A DNA stretch of 64,000 nucleotides from Nitrosomonas sp. PY1 (GTDB lineage Bacteria; Pseudomonadota; Gammaproteobacteria; Burkholderiales; Nitrosomonadaceae), in assembly GCF_022836435.1 (NCBI RefSeq), contig NZ_BQXC01000001.1:1438121-1502120 (forward strand), written 5' to 3'. Each line of letters starts with the position of its first letter. Position 1 is the stretch's first letter. Shown here one piece after another: positions 48,104-56,869 of the stretch. A program made the position numbers and the translations under genes. Below the pieces are notes generated by a model. The model ran no database searches. It was not told the DNA's origin and worked only from the letters and a program-made list of their open reading frames with translations.

Positions 48104-48750
48104 GGTTCTGTCGCAAATTTTAGCGTGTGGTGTTAGTCTTGGTATTTTCCTTGTCACCGCCACCGATCATGCTCACTTTCAAAGGTTGCCATTACCCGAA
48201 AGCTGTCGTTCTCTATGCCGTTTAGTTTTATGTCCTCCGCTACAGCGTGTCGTACCGGGACCTGGAGGAGATCATGGCTGAGCGCGGTGTCACTCTTGAC
48301 CACGCCACACTTAACCGCTGGGTCATCAAGTATTCCAGGGCACTTGCCCAGGTAGCGAAGAAAAGGAAGCGCCCCGATAACCCGTCATGGCGGACTGATG
48401 AGACCTATATCGAGGTCAAGAGGCAATGATTTACCTGTACCGTGCCGTCGACAAGTACGGCGATACCTTGGACTTCATGCTATCCGAACGCCGCGACGAA
48501 GAAGCAGTCACCCATTTCTTTCTACACACGGTAGGCTCAAACGGCCTGCCAGAAAAGGTCGTTATCGACAAAAGCGGAGCCAATTATGCCGACGCGACCC
48601 TGGCTGGCATTGAAACCGCACACATGATCCGAAAGGGGCAGCTGAACCGACAAAGGGTTGTCCGGATTTCAGCAGTTTGCTAGCCTTGCAGGATAACTTT
48701 GCCTGAAGGGTGTGTTCGCTGCACCTCGTTTAAATATTTGCGACATAACC
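48104..48750 (+). mobile_element. Defective IS6-family element (copy 3)
   Basis: 647 bp from GGTTCTGTCGCAAAT at 48104 to the end repeat at 48750, in opposite orientation to copy 2. The 5' part is nearly identical to copy 2, including TAC to TAG and a two-base insertion in the FYVRYS segment. It keeps SRALAQVAKKRKRPDNP and the DETYIEVKRQ Asp but has a one-base loss just after and an internal deletion from SGANYA to TLAGIETAHMIRKG, removing the last catalytic Glu. Its right end forms the 3' end of the HlyC-like gene on the other strand. Confidence 0.87.
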
Positions 48751-49204
48751 GATTAACTGTAAGACGCCCAGGACGAATGCGCCCATTCGCATAAAAACGT
48801 TTAAAATAAACCATCTTCTGCGTTTTACCAATTTTTTTGAGTTGCTTTAAAATGGTAAGTGTTACCTCATGAGTTTCAGCAGCATATGCATTAATAAGCA
48901 GAATTTCCCCAGCTTTACAGTCTTCTGAAGAAAGCTCATTTGTTCCGGCAAGCCACATCTCTCCTTTCTCTTGTGTAGTTAGTGCCCAGCCCAAAAAGCC
49001 AACAATTTGTTGTTTATCTGAAGCAATTAGATAATGGCCGCGATTAATTTGTCCAACTAGAATTCGAGACCAATGGCCAAATGGCAAGCCCGCAAAAGCA
49101 GGTTTTGTCATTAAATAACTAACGATCAGACCAAGTGCTTGCGCAGATTTTAGTCCAGATAAGAGCTGAATGTCAGGTGTATGTATTAAGGAGTTATTTT
49201 GCAT
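48680..49204 (-). CDS. HlyC-like toxin-activating lysine acyltransferase, C-terminus replaced by IS sequence
   Basis: A 174-residue protein whose first about 150 residues resemble RTX-toxin-activating lysine acyltransferases, which use acyl-ACP to acylate internal lysines of RTX proteins in the cytoplasm: SAQALGLIVSYLMTKPAFAGLPFGHWSRIL, INRGHYLIASDKQQIVGFLGWALT, GEMWLAG and EDCKAGEILLINAYAAE, then YFKRFYANGRIRPGR. The last about 23 residues (from RKYLNEVQRTHPSG) are encoded by IS6 copy 3, so the native stop was lost and the tail is foreign. Activity may survive because the catalytic His and core lie earlier. The RTX gene 165 bp upstream on the same strand is the probable substrate. Confidence 0.82.
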   Translation of the reverse strand: MQNNSLIHTPDIQLLSGLKSAQALGLIVSYLMTKPAFAGLPFGHWSRILVGQINRGHYLIASDKQQIVGFLGWALTTQEKGEMWLAGTNELSSEDCKAGEILLINAYAAETHEVTLTILKQLKKIGKTQKMVYFKRFYANGRIRPGRLTVNRLCRKYLNEVQRTHPSGKVILQG

Positions 49205-49369
49205 AGCAAGAAGACAACAAGCTAGATTTTAAATGCCTATCTTTGCAATCTTCAGGTGGACCCTCCTATGCTGTTTAGCGGTCTTTATAGGCACTTAGAT
49301 ACCATTTAAGATAGCGAGCGTCCATTCCCTTAGGTCACAAAAACCATAATAAGTACACAATAAGAATTA

Positions 49370-50320
49370 TCATTGGAGATAGTGGTAAATGACTGCCACA
49401 AAATCTCCCGCAGAAAGAGAGGAAACACCGCCTACAATATTTACAGGATCAACAGTTGCAAAATGATAACTGTCGCCACTTATATTAGAAGTTGGGTTAT
49501 ACCATATATTTCCACTTGCAGTATCAACATAGATGCCACTTAATTGACTACCATTGCCATTAAAACCGTAACCTTCGAAATAATTACCAGCATTTAATGT
49601 TTTATCTGAATTAAAAACTAATCTGTCAAATACTCCCACCATTCCTAAACCTCTGTCTAGACCAATTAGATCCTCTGATGCATTAAACGATGAAATAGTA
49701 TCAATACCCGTATAAGATTCAAAATCGAATCTGTCCGCACCGGAACCGCCTATAAGTTTGTCATCACCTAATCTCCCTACGAGAGTATCATTGCCTTCAC
49801 TACCCTCTAGAAAATCGTTTCCAATTCCTCCATCAAGGAAATCATTGCCTCCGCCACCTACCAGATGATCGTCCCCAGTTCCACCATACAATCTATCATC
49901 CCCACCTGCTCCTTTGAGCGTATTACTTACACTATTACCTTGTATTGAATTGCTAAGATCATTCCCTTGACCACTAGAAGCAGTATTTCCCGTTAAGTTG
50001 AGGTTTTCGATATTGTTGGGTAAAGTTAAGTCAATAGAACTATTAACCGTATCAAAACCTCCAAAAGAATCAATTGCTTTATCAGAAGAGTTATCTATTA
50101 CATATTGATCGTCACCGGCTCCCCCATACATAGTATCAGCACCAGTTCCGCCGTCCAGATAATCATTGCCAGCATATCCTTGCAAGATATCATTTCCATT
50201 TTTACCAAAAATTGTATCTGCAGAACTAGTCCCTTTTAATTCAGGATAATAAAACCAAAAAAACCCTGATCCTTGAAAAGTATTATTGTCATTTGCGTTA
50301 GTACCATTGATTAGTGCCAT
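49370..50320 (-). CDS. RTX calcium-binding repeat protein
   Basis: A 316-residue acidic protein with two blocks of GGxGxDxxx-type nonapeptide repeats, at about residues 33-75 (GNDILQGYAGNDYLDGGTGAD) and 127-200 (GGTGDDHLVGGGGNDFLDGG...). Such repeats bind calcium and mark proteins exported by type I secretion through an uncleaved C-terminal signal; there is no N-terminal signal peptide. The C-terminal 100 residues resemble the RTX-associated domain (LIGLDRGLGMVGVFDRLVF). It is short for a toxin. No HlyB/HlyD-like exporter genes lie in the window. GGAGG lies 6 nt before the ATG, and a SARP-type operator lies about 85 bp upstream. The HlyC-like gene follows. Confidence 0.9.
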   Translation of the reverse strand: MALINGTNANDNNTFQGSGFFWFYYPELKGTSSADTIFGKNGNDILQGYAGNDYLDGGTGADTMYGGAGDDQYVIDNSSDKAIDSFGGFDTVNSSIDLTLPNNIENLNLTGNTASSGQGNDLSNSIQGNSVSNTLKGAGGDDRLYGGTGDDHLVGGGGNDFLDGGIGNDFLEGSEGNDTLVGRLGDDKLIGGSGADRFDFESYTGIDTISSFNASEDLIGLDRGLGMVGVFDRLVFNSDKTLNAGNYFEGYGFNGNGSQLSGIYVDTASGNIWYNPTSNISGDSYHFATVDPVNIVGGVSSLSAGDFVAVIYHYLQ

Positions 50321-50404
50321 TTGGAGCCTCCATTTTTCTTAATAAACAATTTGTTTAGAATAAAATTTAATTGGTGCTACACAAATTAATTTATCAATAC
50401 TCGC

Positions 50405-50422
50405 GTTACAGATCCGTTACAG
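50405..50422 (-). promoter_or_regulatory. SARP-type operator upstream of the RTX gene
   Basis: On the minus strand, two CTGTAAC heptamers are separated by GGAT, giving an 11-bp period. The surrounding CAATC...GATCTGTAACGC and a downstream AAATTAATT...GTAGC are shared with the region upstream of 54303. This matches the direct-repeat layout expected for BTAD/SARP activators. Confidence 0.7.
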
Positions 50423-50479
50423 ATTGGAGGATAATTGGCAGGAGATTTTTTTGAAGAAGTGAGTTCTTGTATTTTTGCT

Positions 50480-53400
50480 TTATTGAATATTGGCGATCTT
50501 ATGATAGAGGGCTTGAATACCCGCGGATGGGTTAATACTCAGGCGATTCTGAAGAGATTGACGGCAACGCTGATAAACTAACACTGCATCATTATGCCGA
50601 TTAAGTTGTATATAGATATTCATGAGATTAGTGTAGAAAACTTCTACCAAAGGCTCGATATCAATGGCTTTTAGGTAACATTCAATGGCACCCTCCCAAT
50701 CACTATTTTGTTCAAGCAATTTCGCATATTGCTCAATTATCCGTGTGTAATGTGCCCGTAATTGATTGCGAGAAGTAATTGCCCAAGGTGAAGTTTCCCC
50801 CTCTAAAAAATGACCTTGGTAATAATCCAGTGCTTTTTGCAACAATAGCCGGTCGCTTACTACGTTCTGCTGATGTGCGATGTGATCAAATGCCCCACAA
50901 TCTGTCCACACGTAGCCGTAATCTAGGGATAAATATTTGTCCTCCAAAATAATTGCCTGATCAAGTTGCAGCAATTTACGCAAACGATGCAAAGTTGTCC
51001 TGAGCGCTTGTTCCGCGGCATCCCCCATAGAATCTGGCCATAAAGCATCTATTATTCGCGCTTGATTGATTGCTTTTCTACCATGAGCACATAAGTACTT
51101 CAGGAGTTCCAATGGTTTATGCTGAGCTTTTCCATGAAATCGAAGCGGTACATCATTGAGATGTATCTCAAAGCTTCCAAGTGTAAAAATTTTAATCGGC
51201 CATGGCCAAAAATCCCCCTCGGCGGACTCAGCTTTGATGTTACGACGCCGAATCACGCTTCTCACATACTCAACTTCGATGCCATGCTCTAGCGCTAACG
51301 AAAATAATCGCGCCATCATTTGTGGACGCCACCATAAATTGAGACATAGAAAATCATTCTCACAAGCAACTCGCAAACCCGCACGTAATGAAATGAGCGC
51401 TTCTTCTGTGTCATATTGCTTTAAATACGAATAGGCCATTATCAACAAACAATGATGTTCTAAAAATGGACTTCGGAAAAGGCGTGCGTATTGAATAGAC
51501 TGATGAAGGTGAGTACGAGCAGCTTCCATTTCATTGATTTCAATCAACACTTGTGCCAAACATGAGCGAGTAGATTCTACTAGAAATGGTCTTCCTACTT
51601 CTTCATGATGCTGAAGCGCTAAGGTGATCTTCTCTTGTGCAAAGAAAAAGTCGCCTTTCAAAAACTCAATCCCTGCTTTCAAAAAATGGAATTGAACAAC
51701 TTCATGTTTACGATGCACAGAAAGATTTTTTTCAAGTTCATCCAGACAAATTTGTGCTGAAATAACATTTCCAGAAGCTAATCCACCGTAGACACCTGTG
51801 GCCCACAACAGTACATTCAATACAGGTATACCCGCTTCTTCTGCAATTTGAAGTGTTTTATTGAATATTTGATCAGAATCTTTATGGGTAGCTGTTGTTG
51901 ACCAATTATATGCACCTTCAACAACTCCCCAAAGAATGTGCAATATCGGAGGTACAGATATATTCCTCAACAGGAGATTAACTTCATCAATGATACGTCG
52001 AGATTTCCGCGTATCACCACGCCATAGAGGTAACCATATAATGGAAACTGCAGCGGCTATCCTAAGGGAAGGATCTACTGCAAAATATTGTAAATTATCA
52101 AATCTTTGCTCAAGTATTTCTAGAAAGGGGTGATGCGGCGCCGCATAAATAAGTCCTTGAATACTAGATAAGAATTTTAATTCAACTTCGAGTGATGGAA
52201 AATCTCCGCATTCTCGGAAAAGAGATTGCAGCTTTTCTGCCCAAACTATTACTGGTTTGATATTGTCTTCTGAATAAGTGTATGCTTCTATTATTCCTGC
52301 ACCAGACAAAAAAAGGCCCGAAAAATCATTCTTAACTTGGAAACCATTAAATGCCCTTTCAAAGTCATTCTTAGCGTCCTGCGGAGTAAACAATACAGAA
52401 CTTATTCCTCGCCAATAAAGCAACCAAGGTTCCTGATTAACAATCTCTGCAGGCAGCATAGCAATAGCTTCTTGCAGGGTCTGATGTCGCCCTTGAGTAA
52501 GTAAGGCCGATGCTTGCCTATTTGTCATCTTGGTAAACTCTTGCCATTTTTCCGCTTTTGTTAGTAATTCTGCGGCAACCAAGATTTCGCCTGATTGTTC
52601 AGCAATACTAGCTCCAACGCATCTTAATTCTTGTAGCTCTGATTTAGTGAAGTGGTTAAGCGCCCGATCCAGCAAGTACTCACGAAATAACGCATGGTAC
52701 TGATAACTAATCTCGTCACCACTCATACGCCGATCGGTAAATAATTTACGGCGATAGAGATAATTTAACCATTCTTTCGCTTTTGCGCTTTTACCCATTT
52801 CTGTTGCTGTTCTAATGGTCAAATGCGATAAAATAGCTGTGCGCATCAGGAACTCACACATCTCTGCCGGTAATTGCTCAAATACCTGGCCAGTAAAATA
52901 ATGAAACACGGTTTCCATAGTGTCAGATTGAGAAATCTGGTTGATCGTCCCAACTTCTTTAACGCGTTCCATCATCAGCACTAACCCGGCTATCCAGCCA
53001 TTGGTTTGTTCTTGCAGTAGAGTTAATGTTTCTTCAGTTGAATCAAGCAGATCTGTAGCCGCCACGATTGCTCTCGTTTCTTCTAACGTTAAACGAAGAT
53101 CGTCCCAATTGATTTGCCCTATCCAATTATTTGCTAACGCACGAGCTAGTTGCGGTGGCAGGTCTGTACGACTAATAACAATCAACTTGTGTACAAGCGG
53201 GAGCTCAGAAATGATCACATCAATGACGGTATGAAATGAGGACTCAGGGATAACTTCCTGATAATTATCCAGTACCAATATGAATGGCTCTGTAATCGTA
53301 GAAAAAAGCTTACGAAAAAAACGGCGGGCAAATCCAGGAAGATCCGACAGATATTCAGGTGTTAAGAGCGGCAAGAACGAACGTTTACGTTTCGCCGCTA

Positions 53401-53662
53401 CCTGCCCTGCCAAACCCATATAATAGAAGAATGTCGCCAGATCCGCATCACCACTATCAACCTGGTACCAGATCGCGGTTAATTGACGCGCATCTAAATA
53501 ACTTGCCACAAGCGTTGTTTTGCCTGCTCCCGCAGGACCTGCAATCCACACCACAGGATAATTTGATAACCCCTTTTCTAGCTGAGTATGCAAGCGGTCT
53601 CGGCCAGCAACACCCGAAATCCTCGGTTGGGTCAGCTTTGCAAGCGCTATTTGTCTTGGCAC
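50480..53662 (-). CDS. STAND ATPase transcriptional regulator with C-terminal SARP (wHTH-BTAD) domain
   Basis: A 1060-residue MalT-like regulator. Walker A is WIAGPAGAGKTT (residues 42-50), Walker B PFILVLDN with Asp132, then helical arm and TPR-like repeats (about 380-800). The C-terminus has an OmpR-type winged helix of SARP kind (IKIFTLGSFEIHLNDVPL, PLELLKYLCAHGRKAI, ALWPDSMGDAAEQALRTTLHRLRKLL) followed by a bacterial transcriptional activation domain (LLLQKALDYYQGHFLEGE, LEQNSDWEGAIECYLKAIDIEPL). Such proteins activate promoters after ATP- and ligand-driven assembly. It lies directly upstream of the RTX and HlyC-like genes, and matching 11-bp-period operators occur before the RTX gene and before 54303, so it probably controls both. 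Confidence 0.9.
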   Translation of the reverse strand: MPRQIALAKLTQPRISGVAGRDRLHTQLEKGLSNYPVVWIAGPAGAGKTTLVASYLDARQLTAIWYQVDSGDADLATFFYYMGLAGQVAAKRKRSFLPLLTPEYLSDLPGFARRFFRKLFSTITEPFILVLDNYQEVIPESSFHTVIDVIISELPLVHKLIVISRTDLPPQLARALANNWIGQINWDDLRLTLEETRAIVAATDLLDSTEETLTLLQEQTNGWIAGLVLMMERVKEVGTINQISQSDTMETVFHYFTGQVFEQLPAEMCEFLMRTAILSHLTIRTATEMGKSAKAKEWLNYLYRRKLFTDRRMSGDEISYQYHALFREYLLDRALNHFTKSELQELRCVGASIAEQSGEILVAAELLTKAEKWQEFTKMTNRQASALLTQGRHQTLQEAIAMLPAEIVNQEPWLLYWRGISSVLFTPQDAKNDFERAFNGFQVKNDFSGLFLSGAGIIEAYTYSEDNIKPVIVWAEKLQSLFRECGDFPSLEVELKFLSSIQGLIYAAPHHPFLEILEQRFDNLQYFAVDPSLRIAAAVSIIWLPLWRGDTRKSRRIIDEVNLLLRNISVPPILHILWGVVEGAYNWSTTATHKDSDQIFNKTLQIAEEAGIPVLNVLLWATGVYGGLASGNVISAQICLDELEKNLSVHRKHEVVQFHFLKAGIEFLKGDFFFAQEKITLALQHHEEVGRPFLVESTRSCLAQVLIEINEMEAARTHLHQSIQYARLFRSPFLEHHCLLIMAYSYLKQYDTEEALISLRAGLRVACENDFLCLNLWWRPQMMARLFSLALEHGIEVEYVRSVIRRRNIKAESAEGDFWPWPIKIFTLGSFEIHLNDVPLRFHGKAQHKPLELLKYLCAHGRKAINQARIIDALWPDSMGDAAEQALRTTLHRLRKLLQLDQAIILEDKYLSLDYGYVWTDCGAFDHIAHQQNVVSDRLLLQKALDYYQGHFLEGETSPWAITSRNQLRAHYTRIIEQYAKLLEQNSDWEGAIECYLKAIDIEPLVEVFYTNLMNIYIQLNRHNDAVLVYQRCRQSLQNRLSINPSAGIQALYHKIANIQ

Positions 53663-54302
53663 AGATCAACCCCTTCAACATGTCGATTCATGTCTAATAT
53701 TGACATAAATCGATAATTAGAGCTAAAACCTTGCATGAATCAAACAAATTAATACGTGAATACTTTATTTATTTGGGAAATTTAATGAAAAATTGTTTCT
53801 TTCAAACCACTTAGTCCACATAATTGATCTCAAAATCTAAACATCATGATACCTTCTATTGAGCTTTGGAGTAGGTGAATGATAATTCGCCGCTCTTGTC
53901 CAGATATCCCCTTGATCATTCTTGATATGTAGCGGTATACCAAGCAGCCAAATTATAAGCACAGCAACCTGCAGTTGATACATGATCAGGTGTAATGCCA
54001 TATTCAAGAGAAAACTCAGTTAAACAGCATTTAACGACATCACATTTTCGTCAGAAAAATTCATTATTTTTATAATAGTATTATAATTCATAGTATTAGG
54101 TGAATTTGTTAGATTTAACAACTCAGAAGTTGGTTGCTTATTTTCTCATATGGAAATCAAAATTTTTTCATTTGTTACCCTAATTTTTCATCCAGATAAA
54201 TGCCAGTATTTGCCAATCAGTAACAGATCTGTAACGCACAAATTGCTAAATTAATTCCGTAGCGCAGTGAAAATACTTTAATTTTAAATATGGAGGAACA
54301 TC
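53663..54302. other. 640-bp divergent region between regulator and secreted-protein genes
   Basis: No credible gene. It contains the promoters of the regulator and of the gene at 54303; the second SARP-type operator lies at its right end. The rest is AT-rich without recognised structure. Confidence 0.5.
54218..54235 (+). promoter_or_regulatory. SARP-type operator upstream of the small secreted-protein gene
   Basis: CAGTAAC-AGAT-CTGTAAC, two heptamers with an 11-bp period, followed by GCAC and, 11 bp on, AAATTAATT and GTAGC. Nearly the same arrangement occurs before the RTX gene on the other strand. It lies 67 bp before the ATG at 54303. Confidence 0.7.
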
Positions 54303-54557
54303 ATGAGAGAAACTTCTACATTAATATTTGTAGGAATAATGGTTATTAATAGCCCAAGCTGGGCAATGGATGATGATTCCCAGAAAACACATGCCCAAGT
54401 CAGCCCTACAGTAAATTTTGGTGAAGAAAAAGAAAGACCAGTAATAACCAATAAAAAAGATATTGCACCAGGAAAACAAGATCCTAGAAATCTTCAATTA
54501 AATGAAACTAATAAAAAACAAGCTAGAGATACAGCACGACGAGTACCCAGCTTTTAA
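54303..54557 (+). CDS. Small secreted protein, unknown function
   Basis: An 84-residue protein with a signal peptide (LIFVGIMVINSPSWA, cut before MDDDSQ). The mature 60-odd residues are hydrophilic, charged and probably disordered (GEEKERPVITNKKDIAPGKQDPRN). No family is recognised. TATGGAGGAAC gives a strong ribosome-binding site. It is the first gene after the second SARP-type operator and probably forms an operon with the DUF1036 gene 17 bp downstream, so it is likely co-regulated with the RTX protein. Confidence 0.7.
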   Translation: MRETSTLIFVGIMVINSPSWAMDDDSQKTHAQVSPTVNFGEEKERPVITNKKDIAPGKQDPRNLQLNETNKKQARDTARRVPSF

Positions 54558-54574
54558 TTTTTGGAGAATTAATT

Positions 54575-55018
54575 ATGTGTAAGCAATATACGCTAAATCT
54601 AGTCGTAACAATTTTTATTTCATTTTTGTTAGTTACAAATGCTCACGCATGGTTTCAGTTTAAGAACAGTACATCAAGTACTGTTTGGGTAGCTTTTCAA
54701 TGGTATTCACCAAATTCTTGCGCTAATGATGCGCAGCATGATGGTGGATTATGGGAAACAAAAGGTTGGTATAGTATAGCTCCTGGTCAAACTAAAATAG
54801 TTTTTGGATCAGATTTACAGAGCACAGGTAATAGGTATTATTATTGGTACGCTGAATCAAGCAACGGATCTGTATGGAGTGGAGCATATAATACTTACGT
54901 ACCCAGCACCGCTTTTGATTGGTGCCTTAACACTGGTTCAACCAACTCCAGAATTGTAGGATTCCGCGAAAAATATATAGGAACCTCTAATAATTACACA
55001 GTTAATTTAACTCCATAA
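54575..55018 (+). CDS. Secreted DUF1036-like protein
   Basis: A 147-residue exported protein. Signal peptide: LVVTIFISFLLVTNAHA. The mature part is a compact, aromatic-rich beta-domain resembling DUF1036 (WFQFKNSTSSTVWVAFQWYSPNSC, ETKGWYSIAPGQTKIVFG, NRYYYWYAESSNGSVWSG, DWCLNTG), with two Cys that may form a disulfide. DUF1036 proteins are secreted small proteins of unknown function. It follows the 84-residue secreted protein gene by 17 bp, so both belong to the putative SARP regulon. Confidence 0.78.
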   Translation: MCKQYTLNLVVTIFISFLLVTNAHAWFQFKNSTSSTVWVAFQWYSPNSCANDAQHDGGLWETKGWYSIAPGQTKIVFGSDLQSTGNRYYYWYAESSNGSVWSGAYNTYVPSTAFDWCLNTGSTNSRIVGFREKYIGTSNNYTVNLTP

Positions 55019-55150
55019 ACATATCAATTTAGATTGTTCGGCAATTATTACTAAACTTTAAATTTAGATACTTATGGATATTTAAAAATAATGCCGGTAA
55101 GGAATGGAAAAAATAGTTACTATCTAGAGAAAATTATTATGGAGGATATT

Positions 55151-55860
55151 GTGATTAATCAATTAATTAGATTAAGTTTGGTCGCGTTCTTATACTTTCC
55201 ATTTTTTGCACATACCAGCCAATTCGATAATACTCTTTGGTTGGGAAATAATAAAGTCGCTGATTTAGGAATACTGAATGTTGATCGGAATGGGAAAATA
55301 TTGCGCCGAATTTTTAATGCCGAAGCAACAGGAATTGCTATAGATAAGAATAAGAACTTAATATTTTTTGGCGTTCATACAGGAGAAATTACGGCTCGAG
55401 ACCTCAATAATCCGGCTTTAACTCTCAAAACCTTGAATCCACCAGTTTCTATTGGCAGTGATATGGCTTTTGATGGAAAGTTTATTTGGCGTACAGATGT
55501 TAATAACAGAGAAGTACAAAAAATTGATCCTATAACAGGTTCGGTTGTTTTTTCGTTTGTACCTGATTTCTATGTGATCGGAATAGCTTGGGATGGTCGT
55601 TATTTATGGATGAGCGAATCGTTCAATTTACTCGACAAGGAATACCAACCGGAATTGAGTTTCCTACTCGTGTAGTAAATGATTTAGTGGGAGGGTTAGC
55701 TTTTGATTCAACAGATAATACTCTATGGCTTGGAGCAAGAAACAAACTCTATCATTACACTACTGCTGGCGTTCTACTCAGGACAGTACCGATTGCTACT
55801 GCCGGTCGCTTTATAGATGGCCTTGAATTTCAAGGTATTGCTGCTTGCTTTCAACAATAG
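55151..55860 (+). pseudogene. Secreted beta-propeller-like protein with a frameshift
   Basis: GTG at 55151, preceded by GGAGG, opens a frame with signal peptide (LIRLSLVAFLYFPFFAHTS) and repeated propeller-like motifs (NTLWLGNNKVADLGILN, GIAWDGRYLWMSE). Near 55615 the frame breaks: it ends with a short tail at 55675, while the next frame continues the repeat as IVQFTRQGIPTGIEF, GLAFDSTDNTLWLGARNKLYHY and FIDGLEFQGIAACFQQ to 55860. Together they make a protein of about 236 residues of short-repeat NHL- or SMP-30-like type. It could be a real frameshift or a sequencing error. A 140-bp gap separates it from the DUF1036 gene, and it shares the ATGGAGG-type ribosome-binding site. Confidence 0.72.
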
Positions 55861-55910
55861 CACACCTAACATGCTTAAGAAGTAATAATTTTGTAAGATA
55901 ATACATTACA

Positions 55911-56714
55911 GGATTCTGTCGCAAATATTTAAACGAGGTGCAGCGAGCACATCCTTCAGGCAAAGTTATCCTGCAAGGCTAGCAAACTGCTGAAATCCGG
56001 GCAACCCTTGTAGGTTCAGCTGCCCCTTACGGATCATGTGTGCGGTTTCAATGCCAGCCAGGGTCGCCTCGGCAGAATGGAATGCCTTGAAACCCAGCAT
56101 AGGCCGAGTAATTCTTTTGATAAATCTATGGTCTTGTTCGACGATGTTGTTCAGGTATTTGATTTGGCGGATCTCAACCAGGTGGTGCCAGCCAAGCCAC
56201 AAAAGAAGAAGGTTGAGGTTCAACAAACCGGCATAATTCGCTCCACTTTTGTCGATAACGACCTTTTCTGGCAGGCCGTTTGAGCCTACCGTGTGTAGAA
56301 AGAAATGGGTGACTGCTTCTTCGTCGCGGCGTTCGGATAGCATGAAATCCAAGGTATCGCCGTACTTGTCGACGGCACGGTACAGGTAAATCCATTGCCT
56401 CTTGACCTCGATATAGGTCTCATCAGTCCAGCATGACGGGTTACCGGGGCGCTTCCTTTTCTTCGCTGCCTGGGCAAGCGCCCTGGAATACTTGATGACC
56501 CAGCGGTTAAGTGTGGTGTGATCAAGAGTGACACCGCGTTCAGCCATGATCTCCTCTAGGTCCCGGTACGACACGCTGTAGCGGACATAAAAGTAAACGG
56601 CATAGAGAACGACAGCTTCTGGGTAGTGGCAACCTTTGAAAGTGAGCATGATGGATGGCGGTGACAAGGAAAATACCAAGACTAACACCACACGCTAAAA
56701 TTTGCGATAGAACC
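55911..56714 (-). mobile_element. Near-complete IS6-family element (copy 4)
   Basis: 804 bp between GGATTCTGTCGCAAAT at 55911 and the complement of GGTTCTATCGCAAAT at 56714, the normal length for the family. It has one intact transposase frame and is the most complete of the four copies. Flanking 8-bp words differ (ACATTACA and ACCCAATG), so no target duplication is visible. Confidence 0.9.
55966..56649 (-). CDS. IS6-family transposase, intact (copy 4)
   Basis: About 228 residues, a DDE transposase of the IS6/IS26 family. I use ATG at 56649 (MLTFKGCHYPEAVVLYAVYFYVRYS), as in the other copies; the frame opens further upstream without support. The triad is visible as CWTDETYIEVKRQW, VIDKSGANYA and LNNIVEQDHRFIKR, followed by PMLGFKAFHSAEATLAGIETAHMIRKGQL. 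It could provide transposase in trans for the defective copies 1 to 3. Confidence 0.92.
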   Translation of the reverse strand: MLTFKGCHYPEAVVLYAVYFYVRYSVSYRDLEEIMAERGVTLDHTTLNRWVIKYSRALAQAAKKRKRPGNPSCWTDETYIEVKRQWIYLYRAVDKYGDTLDFMLSERRDEEAVTHFFLHTVGSNGLPEKVVIDKSGANYAGLLNLNLLLLWLGWHHLVEIRQIKYLNNIVEQDHRFIKRITRPMLGFKAFHSAEATLAGIETAHMIRKGQLNLQGLPGFQQFASLAG

Positions 56715-56869
56715 ACCCAATGGACCTCCTCCTTCTGATTTAAATTCAGATGAATATATCAAACCAACCTTTTCAGTAAATCTTTCCCTCCCAACTCCAA
56801 GAATAAGAGAACCTCTTCAGTAAACCTATCTCCCAATTTGTTGACAAATATGGCGCAGATGGAATGCAA

